This document shows, piece by piece, positions 39,501 to 47,668 of a stretch of DNA of 64,000 nucleotides (position 1 is its first letter; the number at the start of each line of letters is the position of its first letter). The position numbers and the translations under genes were made by a program. The stretch is from Vigna angularis (Eukaryota > Streptophyta > Magnoliopsida > Fabales > Fabaceae): positions 1,694,001 to 1,758,000 of the forward strand of contig NC_068976.1 in the NCBI RefSeq assembly GCF_016808095.1. The letters run 5' to 3'. Below the pieces are notes generated by a model. It saw only the letters and a list, made by a program, of their open reading frames with translations, searched no databases and had not been told where the DNA came from.

Positions 39501-42040
39501 TCTTTCAGCAATTTCTCTGATGTTTTTGATGAAGAGCATTTTATGAATTCTCTAGCCAATGATGTAAAAATCATTAAAAAATTCCCTAACGATCTGGTTA
39601 ATGAAACCAAAGTGGTCAAACAATTCATAAGCTGGTCTGGCATGGATTACTACGAGAATGAGATTGCTAGCTTGTGGGAAGAATACCAAGTATGTTGGAA
39701 GTCTATTGTTTAATACACTATTGTATTCTATTTATTTTCCTTTTTTTCTAATATTGTGCAATCATCTAATTATTTGTAACACCTTAAGGTTATTCGAGCT
39801 TCCAAATCTGATTCACGATTAGCAAACAACAATCTACCTCCAGACATTCAGAAGCTTCGATGCCGGGCTTGTTATGAAGCACTTCGCTTCTCTCCTCACA
39901 TTGAACAACTGGGAAAAGTATATAAAGAGATCTGAAATCTTTGGTTTCTTTGTTTTTAGTCTCCTGATTGAGCTTGTGCTCTAGAATTTTTTTTATCATT
40001 CTTTTATGTTTTTTATATCCTTGTAGTTGTTGGTGGAGAGGATGAGGTCATTTGGTCCTTACATTGCGCTGCACTTGCGTTACGAGAAGGATATGCTTGC
40101 ATTTAGTGGCTGCACCCATGATTTATCTCTTGTTGAAGCTGAAGAGCTACGGATGATCAGGTATGGAACTATAACACTTCAACTAGCTCAATTGAATCTC
40201 AGGTCTTCACATATATAATTATTGGAAATTGTCATGTGCCAAACATATAGGGAGAACATTTCCTATTGGAAAATAAAGGAGATTGATCCAATAGAACAGA
40301 GGTCCAAAGGGCTTTGCCCCTTAACTCCAAAGGAAGTTGGGATTTTTCTTACTGCTCTTGGATACCCATCAACAACTCCGATATATATTGCTGCTGGAGA
40401 GATATATGGGGGCGAGTCCCACATGGCTGAATTGCGTTCCCGGTATCCATTGTTGATGAGCAAGGTAAGGAATTGCAATTCTGCGTTTCAATATGTTGTA
40501 TATAACCTACTTTTTTCAATCATTTATAATTATAGTATAAGTTCGGTCAAACATTAGTATTTTCTGTATCTATCATCTAATCAAAGATCAACTTGTATCT
40601 TAGGTTGATATCTTTTAGGGAAGGTTATATAAGGTCATGTTCTCTTAATAATCCTTTACCCTTAGTTGAAAAGAAAGCAGTGTCAAAAGATTAAGATGGT
40701 TTGACATGGAAGCCTGAGAGAAGGAGAAGATTGTTTAAATACATGGGGACTTTGGAGTGTTACATCATAAGTAGGGTATGGATACTGCATTAGTTACATA
40801 TAATGTTTGGTTAAGCTCATCTGCTGATTTCTCTGTTAATTTCATAAATGCTGTCATAATTGATGATTAAAAAACCTGGTTTTCTCCATTATTGATGATT
40901 AGAAAAACTTTTTTCCTCTTGTGTGTCTAATAACTTTTTTCTCAAAAGTCAAATAAGAGGAAGATAGTGTATATTGTTTTGTTCAACTATCCTAATAGAA
41001 AAGCTAGGTCCTGTTTTTCTGACCAATAGCAGCCTGCTGAGAAGCATTTGTATCATGCTGATTAACCTAACCTACCTGTGATTGTTTTCAGGAAAAGTTA
41101 GCATCTATAGAAGAGCTTGAACCTTTTTCCAATCATGCATCCCAAATGGCCGCTCTTGACTATATTGTATCTATTGAAAGTGATGTATTCATAGCTTCTT
41201 ATTCTGGAAACATGGCAAAAGCTGTTGAGGGTCATCGTCGTTTTCTTGGACGTGGAAGAACAATATCTCCAGACAAGTAAGGCTGTCATTTAGCAGATCG
41301 ACTATTTATTAAATTGTCTGATAAACACTTCAAAATGATCCATTACAAAGTTGTTCTGTCTGTGTCTTCTCATTTACCTAGGAAAGCCCTCGTTCGCCTG
41401 TTTGATAAACTGGATCAGGGACTAATGGCGGAGGGGAAGAAACTATCAAATAGGATTATTGATCTCCACAGAAGACGGTATGTAACTGGAAAAATCTTTA
41501 TTTTTCATTTCAATTAATTTTATGGATGCTAAAGTATGTATATTCATATATAATATGTTAATGGTTCTTTCATTTTTATAACCATAAATGATAAATCTAT
41601 TTGCCATGATCCCTCTCCATAGATCATTAGTAAAAATGGTCATGTACTTTGCTTTTATGGAACATCACCCAACTAACCTTCATAGGTAGAGTATTAACCA
41701 AACACAGACAGCAGGTTGGCAAGAATAATGTTGTTTTCTTCTGTAGGGAATTATGATGTTTGCCCAGAATTATCTTTCTCATTTAACCTATTGAAGAAGC
41801 TGTTTCTAAATTTCTTGTTACAATAATATACTGATCACAGGGTGAACTTATTTGATTTTTGATTTGTTGCATGTATTGCACAGACTTGGTTCTCCCAGAA
41901 AGAGAAAAGGGCCAATTTCTGGGACAAAGGGCATGGAAAGGTTCCGGTCAGAAGAAACCTTTTATGCAAATCCCTTACCTGATTGTTTATGCCGGACAGA
42001 ACCACCACCACCACCACTAAACACCTCTCACATTGTTTGA
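21526..42040 (+). CDS. GT106 / plant O-fucosyltransferase-like family protein, 12 exons, 525 aa
   Basis: Exons: 21526-21675, 22124-22198, 25922-26021, 39045-39112, 39324-39412, 39509-39689, 39789-39917, 40027-40160, 40251-40464, 41092-41276, 41382-41477, 41884-42040. All introns are GT-AG, the phases agree, and the 1,578-nt frame has no stop before the final TGA. The family is Golgi type II glycosyltransferases; the sequence looks closest to the clade with rhamnogalacturonan-I rhamnosyltransferases (RRT), though the acceptor cannot be read from sequence. Residues 1-14 are basic and 15-33 form a membrane anchor. Family motifs: [10 protein letters not shown] (122-131), [14 protein letters not shown] (from 280), [14 protein letters not shown] (409-422), GHRRFLG (427-433), and a C-terminal PDCLC. 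Introns 2 and 3 (3.7 and 13.0 kb) are filled with retroelements. An alternative acceptor at 25954 would drop 11 residues in frame. Expression is not known. Confidence 0.93.
22422..22612 (+). repeat. 5' LTR of intron-2 Copia element
   Basis: Begins TGTTGAATGTAAAAAC and ends ..CTAGCGCTAACA, directly followed by the tRNA-Met-type primer site. It differs from the 3' LTR mainly near its start and in a short segment before the end (GCTGGCAATGAGAAA versus GCTGCTTTTCAC), so some time has passed since insertion. Confidence 0.9.
22703..24709 (+). CDS. Copia-type Gag with CCHC knuckle and long acidic repeat tail
   Basis: About 668 codons if started at the ATG at 22703, the first ATG in the open frame. 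The preceding in-frame codons (22613-22702) lie on the primer-binding site and leader. N-terminal half: UBN2/Copia gag domain ([20 protein letters not shown], then [11 protein letters not shown]). A basic RGRG-rich segment (23380-23520) follows, then one zinc knuckle, [14 protein letters not shown] (about 23548-23589). The last ~300 residues are unusual: acidic tandem repeats of about 12-15 residues, first [14 protein letters not shown] (about 23900-24110), then [12 protein letters not shown] in 33/36-bp units (24124-24300), then [19 protein letters not shown] (24310-24630). Normal Copia gags end soon after the knuckle. The frame is open to TGA at 24707. Confidence 0.85.
   Translation: MAGMIHSNLPVFNGKGYDDWCVKMDAILGFQEVDEIVKKGFKEPSKGDSEEVKKLYKENKRLDCKSRMLLHQCVCEAIFQKISKSDPVKEVWDILQEGYDNSGKVKKIRLQSLQRQYELLSMGEQETVVEYVGRIQVVVNAMSACDKVVKDKKIVEKILRTLTPQYDHIVVAIEECKDLETMRVKELQNSLEAHEQRLIERKNVEKDAVQGTNQALQARNNQSFKGRGFGRGRGRSRGGRNGDTSDQISVDNGSEQKEGNHRGGRQFRGRGRRGHDKRNVQCYTCNKYGHYSAECWHNEATKKTKNDEATNLAQEACDSESDLVVLMSTLERVEEELCREIVRDRCECVSEHVLQPRATSHADACHCGTYHVLYSEKMNHATKDEEVKHVLLSSEDRHAVDEETERVSSSNVAEEETEWLSSSRAADEETERLSSSSAAGEETERISASNAADEETERYSNAVDGEETGRSLFSNRTVVEELFPSNRTVVEEEVLPSNRTVVEEEVLPSNRTVVEEEVLPSNQTVVEEEMLPLPFNRTGVDEDNRLSSKDRMDEDNGMLSKDRTDEDNGMLSKDRTDAYNRMSSSDRTGVDEETGRLVSSDRTGVDEENERLLSSDRMGVDEETERLLSFNRTRVNEETERSLLSSENGNYALDRCEKASDHVLLSVR
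24706..25227 (+). CDS. Copia-type aspartic protease ORF with truncated pre-integrase start
   Basis: 173 codons beginning at an ATG that overlaps the gag stop in the tetranucleotide ATGA, in the -1 frame relative to gag. It shows the retropepsin signature [11 protein letters not shown] and the downstream [18 protein letters not shown] typical of Copia polyproteins. The start of the gag-pre-integrase segment (WLWHYR) appears, and the frame then passes into a Lys/Arg-rich tail and stops. All later pol domains are missing. Most Copia elements encode gag and pol in one frame, so a separate overlapping protease ORF is atypical. It may be translated by reinitiation, or only reflect a mutation. Confidence 0.8.
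   Translation: MSHAEDEKSWYLDTGCSNHMMGKKDWLIDLDTSIKSTARFADNNVIRAEGSGKVLITRKDGRSAYVNNVLYVPSMKSNLLSLGQLLEKGYTVSMQQRHIEVSDERQRLVIKAPLARNRTFKVNLSAANVQCFVAVNTENEGWLWHYRVGDDRRKKKRRSRKDKHRHGKRRDKR
25417..25602 (+). repeat. 3' LTR of intron-2 Copia element
   Basis: Begins TGTGGAATGTAAAAAC after a purine-rich stretch (TTAGAGGGA) and ends ..CTAGCGCTCACA, followed by the GAAAA target duplication. Confidence 0.9.
26140..26470. repeat. Intron-3 segment duplicated at 38690-39020 (copy A)
   Basis: From GGGGTTTGTAATTTTT.TGCTAAAATTAAGATCC through GATTATTTGATCCTA and TTATTTGTTAATAT to CTAGTCTTATGTGA, this segment matches the last ~330 bp of intron 3 with moderate divergence and in the same orientation. Copies A and B bracket about 12 kb of retroelements. 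Confidence 0.8.
26415..26690. repeat. ~65-bp tandem repeat, four copies
   Basis: Units contain AAGACTTATTTTTAGGCAGG, TCGGAATCCTACCTATCA and ACACAATCCCAAGTC, recurring every 63-69 bp (anchor AAGACTT at about 26479, 26543, 26612, 26675). A single related unit ends copy B just before exon 4. No ORF. 26690-26930 shows nothing further. Confidence 0.85.
26934..27296 (+). repeat. 5' LTR of chromovirus
   Basis: TGTTAGAGAATGG ... GGATCTCTAACA, with a TATA-like CTTTATAAGG near 27073. Bounded by the target duplication on the left and by the tRNA-Tyr-type primer site on the right. Confidence 0.95.
27339..28630 (+). pseudogene. Chromovirus gag and protease start, one in-frame stop and one frameshift
   Basis: The ATG at 27339 opens a gag with an N-terminal heptad-like region ([17 protein letters not shown]..). 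The retrotransposon-gag core follows ([20 protein letters not shown] to AGYWFKFW). A TAG at 27807-27809 interrupts it; the same frame then continues through [14 protein letters not shown] and a zinc knuckle [14 protein letters not shown] (about 28384-28425). The protease active site VDSGASSTL is at about 28602-28630, where the frame ends in TGA. The next ORF carries on in another frame, consistent with loss of a single T. With near-identical LTRs, these few lesions look recent or were carried in from the parent copy. Confidence 0.85.
28631..29800 (+). pseudogene. Chromovirus protease (rest) and reverse transcriptase
   Basis: Continues the protease ([29 protein letters not shown]) and then RT. 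The RT has [63 protein letters not shown], catalytic FFDDILIYS (about 29636-29662) and [10 protein letters not shown]. At about 29800 the RT is fused to late integrase sequence by a deletion. The open frame runs on to 30073, but the residues after 29800 are out-of-frame translation. The usual thumb connection, RNase H and integrase catalytic core are absent. Confidence 0.88.
29800..30606 (+). pseudogene. Chromovirus integrase C-terminus with chromodomain
   Basis: Starts within late integrase ([35 protein letters not shown]), just after where the catalytic Glu would lie. All three catalytic acidic residues are therefore missing. GPY/F-type region: [17 protein letters not shown] and [10 protein letters not shown]. 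Chromodomain: about 30380-30540 ([14 protein letters not shown] .. [10 protein letters not shown]). The frame overlaps the 3' LTR by 52 bp, ending at 30606. A chromodomain normally steers integration toward modified histones; here it is separated from any enzyme. Confidence 0.85.
30555..30918 (+). repeat. 3' LTR of chromovirus
   Basis: One base longer than the 5' LTR (T run of six), otherwise identical by eye, and followed directly by GGACC. Confidence 0.95.
30924..31640 (+). other. Unrecognised fragment with a 116-codon ORF
   Basis: 31180-31530 is open and encodes an acidic, Glu/Lys-rich, probably helical protein ([24 protein letters not shown] near its start). I do not recognise a domain. 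Its neighbours are Copia and Tat fragments, and upstream in-frame sequence is broken by stops, so a retroelement relic is the likeliest explanation. The rest of the stretch is non-coding AT-rich DNA. Confidence 0.35.
31650..32195 (+). pseudogene. Copia-type pol fragment (integrase end to RT start)
   Basis: 31659-31958 encodes the end of Copia integrase: [24 protein letters not shown], then [15 protein letters not shown]. In an overlapping frame, 31894-32193 encodes the following linker and RT start ([34 protein letters not shown]). A piece between these two blocks is missing and the frames differ. Only a ~550-bp scrap of the element remains. Confidence 0.8.
32370..32536 (-). mobile_element. 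Possible LTR scrap
   Basis: On the minus strand this starts TGTTAGATATCTTAGATC and contains TTATTATAAATAAAGTGTCC and GTGTGTATTTTCTACACAAGG, a layout typical of a short Copia-type LTR. The 3' boundary and partner LTR are not seen. Confidence 0.35.
32549..34680 (-). pseudogene. Tat/Ogre-type gag-pol remnant
   Basis: Read leftward. About 34680-33830 is a gag remnant, with [12 protein letters not shown] near 34470 and then [25 protein letters not shown]-like [23 protein letters not shown] and [12 protein letters not shown]. 33363-33106 is the segment before RT ([20 protein letters not shown]-type [15 protein letters not shown]). 32937-32549 is RT ([20 protein letters not shown]; the VDDMVVK-type block is altered to [21 protein letters not shown]). 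Many stops and frameshifts. The residue patterns match the Tat lineage, as in the plus-strand remnant at 6430-7985, but in the opposite orientation. Confidence 0.75.
34690..35195. other. AT-rich stretch, unassigned
   Basis: Low-GC DNA with a T run and TATA-like strings. No convincing gene. Around 35050-35190 a short open translation reads [13 protein letters not shown].., but I cannot place it in a family. Confidence 0.3.
35196..35698 (+). mobile_element. TRIM-like miniature LTR element (503 bp)
   Basis: Two ~200-bp direct repeats, 35196-35397 and 35499-35698, both start TGTT.GGAATAATYCAAGTG; the second ends ..TATCCCAACA. The primer site TGGTATCAGAGCCA (35399-35412) directly follows the first repeat and matches the complement of initiator tRNA-Met. 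A polypurine-like GAGGGGAGA directly precedes the second repeat. The internal part is only ~100 bp and non-coding. A clear 5-bp target duplication is not visible. The repeats differ at many sites, so this is not a recent insertion. Confidence 0.88.
35699..35874. other. Short spacer between elements
   Basis: No gene recognised. The last part (GATGATGATCCCCTTTGCTGG) resembles intron sequence near 26090. Confidence 0.4.
35880..36200 (-). repeat. 3' LTR of palindromic element
   Basis: On the + strand it runs TGTTAGGTTTCTTTTG ... TATCCTATCA. It is close to the other LTR once the nested insertion there is ignored, with scattered substitutions. Confidence 0.88.
36201..37318 (-). pseudogene. Gag-like remnant, leftward arm
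   Basis: About 37280-37140 on the minus strand encodes repeated [24 protein letters not shown] heptads followed by [18 protein letters not shown]. This resembles the gag N-terminus of the chromovirus at 27339. Sequence to about 36900 resembles, in inverse orientation, the rightward arm (shared GTTGCTGCCCAGGA block at about 36940). The rest, to 36201, is a degraded internal region ending at the LTR. No pol domain. Confidence 0.65.
37319..37434. repeat. Palindrome of LTR tail plus primer site
   Basis: Arms of about 57 bp around a 7-bp spacer (CTGTGAC): CCGGCAGGTCGGACC.. on the left and ..GGTCCGACC-like GTCCGACCTGTCGG on the right, each including the 41-bp LTR tail AAGATTGGTTTCTTGACAAA..CCTAACA. 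A few mismatches between the arms. Each arm points outward into its own gag-like sequence. Confidence 0.9.
37435..37971 (+). pseudogene. Gag-like remnant, rightward arm
   Basis: An open frame from 37523 encodes a Lys/Glu-rich protein ([20 protein letters not shown]..). It runs without a stop through [10 protein letters not shown] and then directly into the inverted LTR ([13 protein letters not shown] is LTR translation). It is the mirror counterpart of the leftward arm. The joint to the LTR lies at about 37950-37971. Confidence 0.65.
37972..38659 (-). repeat. 5' LTR of palindromic element, split by a solo LTR
   Basis: LTR sequence occupies 37972-38015 and 38370-38659, matching 35880-36200. 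The 354 bp between is foreign. Confidence 0.85.
38016..38369. mobile_element. Solo LTR nested in the 5' LTR, TSD TCAAA/TCAGA
   Basis: Begins TGTTAGGAATTCTTGAG and ends GGCTTATCA. It is flanked by TCAAA (38011-38015) and TCAGA (38370-38374), a 5-bp duplication with one mismatch. Comparison with the intact LTR at 35880-36200 shows exactly where the host LTR is interrupted. No internal domain is present, so it arose by LTR-LTR recombination or is a partial copy. Confidence 0.7.
38690..39025. repeat. Intron-3 segment, copy B
   Basis: The counterpart of 26140-26470, ending about 20 bp before the exon-4 acceptor. Probably the original intron end, with copy A a duplicate or the reverse. Confidence 0.75.
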
Positions 42041-42440
42041 TTGATGAAATACTGAACTTTTTCCATGGAAATACCCCTTGGTGAAAAAGGGTGGCACGTG
42101 AGTTTGAGCATAAGATGAAGATCTGATGTGCATCTTGAAGGCATGGAGTGTATATACCGGTATTACTGTTACACTGATCCTTTAATTGGGGGCTGGGAAT
42201 AAAGGAGGTGAAAAAGAAGGGAAAAGAAAACCCATATTAGGGTTTTGATATAAATAATTAGATTGGGATGAGTGTTTATAGGGTGAGATGAAGAATTTAG
42301 ATCACTGGATTCATTGAACATTACTTGATTATAAAGGGAGGTAGATCACACATGGCCAAGGATTCTATAACCTGTTATTGTAATTATTCTTCACTAATCT
42401 CATGATTTAACATTTTTTAATTTGTTCTTGTTGATGACAA
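42041..42440 (+). other. Presumed 3' UTR of the GT106 gene
   Basis: Sequence after the stop has moderate GC until about 42440. An AATAAA lies at about 42199; whether it is the used polyadenylation signal is unknown. Confidence 0.4.
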
Positions 42441-43441
42441 CAAAAAGCAAAAATCTTTATTTTTATCTCTGGCATACGTTGGACCTTATCTTACATTTGA
42501 AACTAAACACAGGCAATAAATATATACAATTAAAAAGTTAAAATATGCTTTCAATTAGAGTAATTGTAATTGATTTACATGCTTATAATTTATTTTCTAT
42601 ATATTAATTTTGAATGATCGTAAAGTTATTTATAATAAAATGTATTTTAATTTTTATAAATAGTAATTATAATGTATTAACTTTATAAGTAATATGCAAA
42701 ATTAATAGTTTGTATATTTTTTTTCTTCTTTGCACAATTTAAAACTATTACAATTTTTTTTATTCATAATATAATAATACATTTGGTCACTAATAGTTCT
42801 TTACATATAAAATAATAAGTATATAATTAGAACGCAAAAATTATACATAATAAATCTGAAAATAGTATTTTATAGATAAATAAATTATTATTTTAAAAAT
42901 GTAAATTAAAGTTATTATTATTCATAATATGTTAATATAAAAAATTATATGTTATTTCTTATATATAATTGAATAATTTACTTAAAAATAATCTAATTAT
43001 TTTAATTAATATTTATATTTTTAATTCTAAATTTATTATAGTTATTAGTAAAAAGTACAAATTTTAACAAAATGTCGATTTTAAAAGTGACAAAAATAAT
43101 ATAGACTAAATAAGACAAGATCATACTTGTAGATATTTAAAGTATATATAAACAAATTATTTATATTAGTTTTAAATTTTTGTAATGATAAAAAGGTAAT
43201 GATCAGTATTCTATATTGACTATAATTTTGGTATATTATAATTAATCATTGTGAAAACGTATTGAATTGTTTTTATGATAAAATTTCTATTTATGATATA
43301 TTAAAAAAATATTTTATAATGATTTCGTACTATAAAAATAATAATTAATATAAATAAAATTAATCATAAACTTTAAATAAAATTACAGAGTAATTTTAAA
43401 TAAAAGAGTAAAAATAACACACTCATATAATTATTTTATTT
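42441..43441. other. AT-rich spacer
   Basis: About 1 kb of very AT-rich DNA with no ORF, repeat unit or element end that I can recognise. Confidence 0.6.
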
Positions 43442-44935
43442 TGTAACATCCAAAAAATACAGTAATAAACTATATAATAGAATAATTATATTTAATAATA
43501 TTTCAGTTCAGTCTTACACTAAGAAAAGCGAACGGTTCTGGCCGAATGGCCTTACAAAAAGGTTACAACTAAAACCGTGCAAGATAAGCAAACCTAACCG
43601 AACGGTTTACAAAAGTTTATACCGAACGGTCAAATAAAATCAAAAGAGAAGGTGATCACACGACCACCTTACTATAACTAGACTACTGACCGAACGTCCT
43701 ACTGTTCGGTCTTAACTTCAACTTCTACCAAATTTTCTTCTTCCAGCGTATCTTCCAATAGCGCGTCCCCTTCTGCTCACATCCACACGGATGATCATTG
43801 CAACGACAAGACGAACGTACAAAACAAGACATGACAGAAAAACACAGGGTAAGCTTATGTAATTTAATTCATGCATAACATACATTTCAAACAATCCAAC
43901 ATACAATATAAATTTCATCATACGTATCATACAAAACCTAGTACTAGAGTGACTGTCCGAACTGTATGAAATCTGTGTAGCTACAGGCGTTCGTGCACCC
44001 GGGTGATGTAGTAAATGGGATGCCCTCAACAGCTGCCACCCGAGGTTAGTCCTATCTGTCCAAAGTAACCCTAAGGACTACGACCTCCTACCGTTCCCAC
44101 ACATGACCTACCTTCCTCTAGGTGAAGACGAGTACTCACGGAACATCAGGATGAACAGCCAGCTTAGCATACCCACAGTCATACTTTACAAATTTCAATA
44201 TTCACACGAGTCGTTCCTCCCCGGAATGCTCGTCCATAATTCACAACATTTCCATATCATATTTTCTTCATCTTTCATTAATAATCATCTCACTTAAACA
44301 TTTCACACAAAGATCCGTTCGGATACAATTTACCGAACGTTCAACCCTGACCCCGAACGAGACCAAACAATTGGAACGAGACCGAGAGGTCTCCAGTTCT
44401 AGAAAGGATTTATACCAAGAAGTTTACTATCGGTTTTAGAAAGGAACCGAGTACAATCATATATTGCCAGAAACGAGTAGAACGAACGCAACTTACAAAA
44501 TGAGCCAATTAGATGAACTGACTCTTAAGAGCTTCAATCGAACATCTAGATAACCATGCTCGGCACTAAGGCTCTAGACCATAACCAATGGATGCCGACT
44601 CTTCAAGATATTCAAAGAATAATACGTAGAGAAATTTCCATGAAGAAAACGAACACTTATGAACACTTAGAATATTTAGTCTTAATATCAAGAAATACGA
44701 ATGCCAGTTAAAGACTGAACACTATAGTGAGCGAACCCTAGAGGGCTTGAACGAACGCTCGTATTAGGAAATTTAGCTTAAGGAGATAGAACGAGTACCT
44801 GGTATAAGACCAAACACTTAATTAGGACGAACACTTGGTATAAGACCAGGTGTTACTTAACTTATAGAAAAGAGGTTTGATAAATATATTGAGATACTAT
44901 TGAAGTAGTATTTAAGAATAACTAAAATATACAAT

Positions 44936-45025
<90 letters not shown>

Positions 45026-46069
45026 CTTAAGTTTATAACAGGATATCAAGACAGAACTATGCTTGGTCGAACGCTCAAGCATGGCATTTCGAAATGACTA
45101 CGCTCGTCATCAAATAGGATTCTTCCCAAATGAAAGAATCCACCTCTAACCAAATTCACTAGAAAACCGAACGGTCAAAGACCGTTCAGTAACGAACGTA
45201 CACTTTCTTAAGGGAATTCATATCCGGATCATTTTAATTTCCAACTCATTTATTAACATATAGTTTCACAACTTTATACATTCATATCATAATCACTTTC
45301 ATATTTCATACTATCCAAACATAGAGATTTCATATATTTCATACATCATAACATAGCTTAATCATATTCCATTTCCATTCATTAAATAAATGAACGTTCA
45401 CGTACTACAATCATATCAATCATCATGCATCCAATTCATTCAGTCAACTAACGAACGTTCATACATTACAACAACATACTAATTAAATTAAATAAGCTTC
45501 CCTTACCTCTGAGCGTGAACAAACGTCTTAAAGACAGAGTTTGGGTCGTCCGACTACAATTCCTTCTACCCTCAACGCTCAACGACTCTTCAAACCAGAA
45601 TCAAACAACAGACCAAAATGGTTCAGAATGAGGCTATGAATTCATGCAACCAGAACTTGGTTTGCATGTGTCCGAGAACGAACGGCTAAGGACAAGAAGA
45701 ACTTACCCGTTCAGAACTCAAAACTGATCGGTTCAAACTGAAGCTTGGGACGCCGGAAGTGCTTCTACGGTGCTTGAACGGAGATTGGAGTAGAGAAATG
45801 GTGAGTTTCGGTAGAGAGAAGGAGGAGAAATGAAAGATCAGAGTTTTGGAGAAGAAGGTGCATGCAGAGAGTGAGACATGATTTTCTAAAAACTCAGTTT
45901 TACTTAAAATGAACGTCCGCTCCTCTGCTGACACCTGCCCTCCACTATCTGATTTCTGACTCCCTTCAGCTTGACACCTGGCGTTCGTTCAGAGTGGTTT
46001 TTGGGTGCGTTTTAATGGTTCTGACATATTTCAATTAAATAATAAATATATTACTAAACCATTTTTACA
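43442..46069 (-). mobile_element. Probable long solo LTR (about 2.6 kb) containing a TA microsatellite
   Basis: On the minus strand it starts TGTAAAAATGG and ends GGATGTTACA, typical termini of long plant Gypsy LTRs. The minus-strand start region has GC-richer, leader-like sequence (about 45530-45990). Its short 82-codon ORF (45934-45686) is Ser/Phe-rich with no domain. ACCGAACGGT-like decamers recur from 43530 to 45200. A (TA)n run fills 44939-45021. No matching 5-bp flanks are seen, so this boundary call is inference. Confidence 0.5.
44939..45021. repeat. (TA)n microsatellite, ~41 repeats
   Basis: Uninterrupted AT dinucleotides. Confidence 0.98.
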
Positions 46070-46269
46070 TGCTTAAAAAAGTATAATTATTTTTAATTTA
46101 AAATATTCTTTATTGCTAGTAACGTTAATCAATATTTTTCAGTTTTAGTACAAATTAACTACAATTAAAGGTAAGGATAAATAGCGATGGTTAGAAAATG
46201 ATGTGAATTAAAATTAGAATTTTTTATAGGGATTAAAAACACACACATACGCATATTTACATTATTTAA

Positions 46270-46350
<81 letters not shown>
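46270..46350. repeat. Compound (CA)n(TA)n microsatellite
   Basis: About 8 CA followed by about 32 TA dinucleotides. The ORF across it on the minus strand is an artefact of the repeat. Confidence 0.95.
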
Positions 46351-46354
<4 letters not shown>

Positions 46355-46437
46355 TAAGAAAGTATAAGTAGAGTAATTTTCCTAAATATATTCTTCGAGT
46401 AATTTTCTTCTATTGATAATTTGTTCATCATCTTTAA

Positions 46438-47668
46438 GTTAAATATGTTTTCATTTCATAAACTATCAAACGATTTTGGGTTTTGTTCCTCTTCGAAAGG
46501 TTTGTTCATTTTAGTTCTCTTAGTTTTGAAACTCTTATTAGTCCTTAAAATTGAACAGCGTTAAGTTTTTGTATGAGGTGGCTAACGGTGAGCCAGGTGT
46601 GTGCCACGTTTTTTCTTTTTTTCTAAAATATTTGTCACGTTTTTTCCAAACCCTTCCTTCTTCTCTCCCAAATCACTCAAAACATCCGCTTATCTCTTTC
46701 ACACCCACCATTGTTACTGAGATATAGATCTTCTACTAGTTTTAATACATGTTGACATTTTTTGCATTATCAATTGATTATATTTTAGTTGGATTTCCTG
46801 GTTTTAATTTACAAGTGGCCTTTCACAACGGCATTGCGAAACTGAGGTGCACGAGAATAATGACGATCTCACACTCGCGATTTCTGGTTGGTAGAGGCCC
46901 TGGGAGTTTGTGATTGTTTTTGATTTTTGGTTTTTGCGCATGTTGGTGACGCAGATGAATGCAGTGGATGGTGGTGGTTGTTAGGCGTGAGGGTTGATGG
47001 AGGAGAAAGTCGTGAAGGGTTTCGAACTAGTTCTGGTTTAGGGATGACCATGGCAGCACGAGTTAATGTTTGCAAATTGGTCTCGTGGTAAAGGATGAGA
47101 ATCATGATTGGGGTTTTTTTTTTGCGTTTCTTTCAGATTCGTGATGAAGGTGATTGGGATTTCTAGGTTTCTGATTAGGACGAAGGAAGATAGTGATCGC
47201 GATTTGGATTCATGGAGGTCTTGCGATGTGGTTTTTTGTTTTGCTGGTTCATTAGGCACAGTGGTAGGTTTCCTTGTAGTTTGCAGATTTTACAATTCTC
47301 AGACTTGGGTTTCTGCTTCGCAAATTCCATGGTGGTTTGCAGTGAAGGTGGCTTCACTGTGGGGAAGTTGTTTTGATGGAAGGAGAGGAACAGTGGTGGG
47401 TGTGAAAGAGATAAAGAGATGTTTTGAGTGATCGGGGGAGAAGAAGGAAGGGTTTGGGAAAAACGTAGCAAATATTTTAGAAAAAAAGAAAAAACGTGGC
47501 ATACAACTGGCTCACCGTTAGCCACCTCATAGAAAAACTTAATGCCATTCAATTTTAAGGACTAAACATAAGAGTTTCAAAACTAAGAGGACTAAAATGA
47601 ACAAACTTCTGGAAGAGGGACGAAACCCAAAATCGCTTGATAATTTAGGAACTAAAAACATATTTAAC
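46438..47668. mobile_element. Mutator-like element, ~1.23 kb, same terminal-repeat family as 19478-20055
   Basis: The termini GTTAAATATGTTTT.. and ..AAAACATATTTAAC form imperfect inverted repeats of about 250 bp (46438-46695 and 47417-47668), including GTGGCTAACGGTGAGCCAG and its complement. The first bases match the 578-bp element. A clean 9-bp target duplication is not visible (only CTTTAA is shared at the flanks), so this insertion is older or was damaged. The ~700-bp centre is GC-richer than its surroundings and has no transposase. Confidence 0.8.

Noticed and set aside
43442..46069. Gene in the GC-richer part of the block (82-codon minus ORF 45934-45686)
   Set aside because: No domain, short, and placed in what looks like the promoter-leader part of a long LTR.
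47108..47552. Overlapping ORFs on both strands as a host gene
   Set aside because: They sit inside the Mutator-like element, run into its terminal repeat and show no domain or splice structure.
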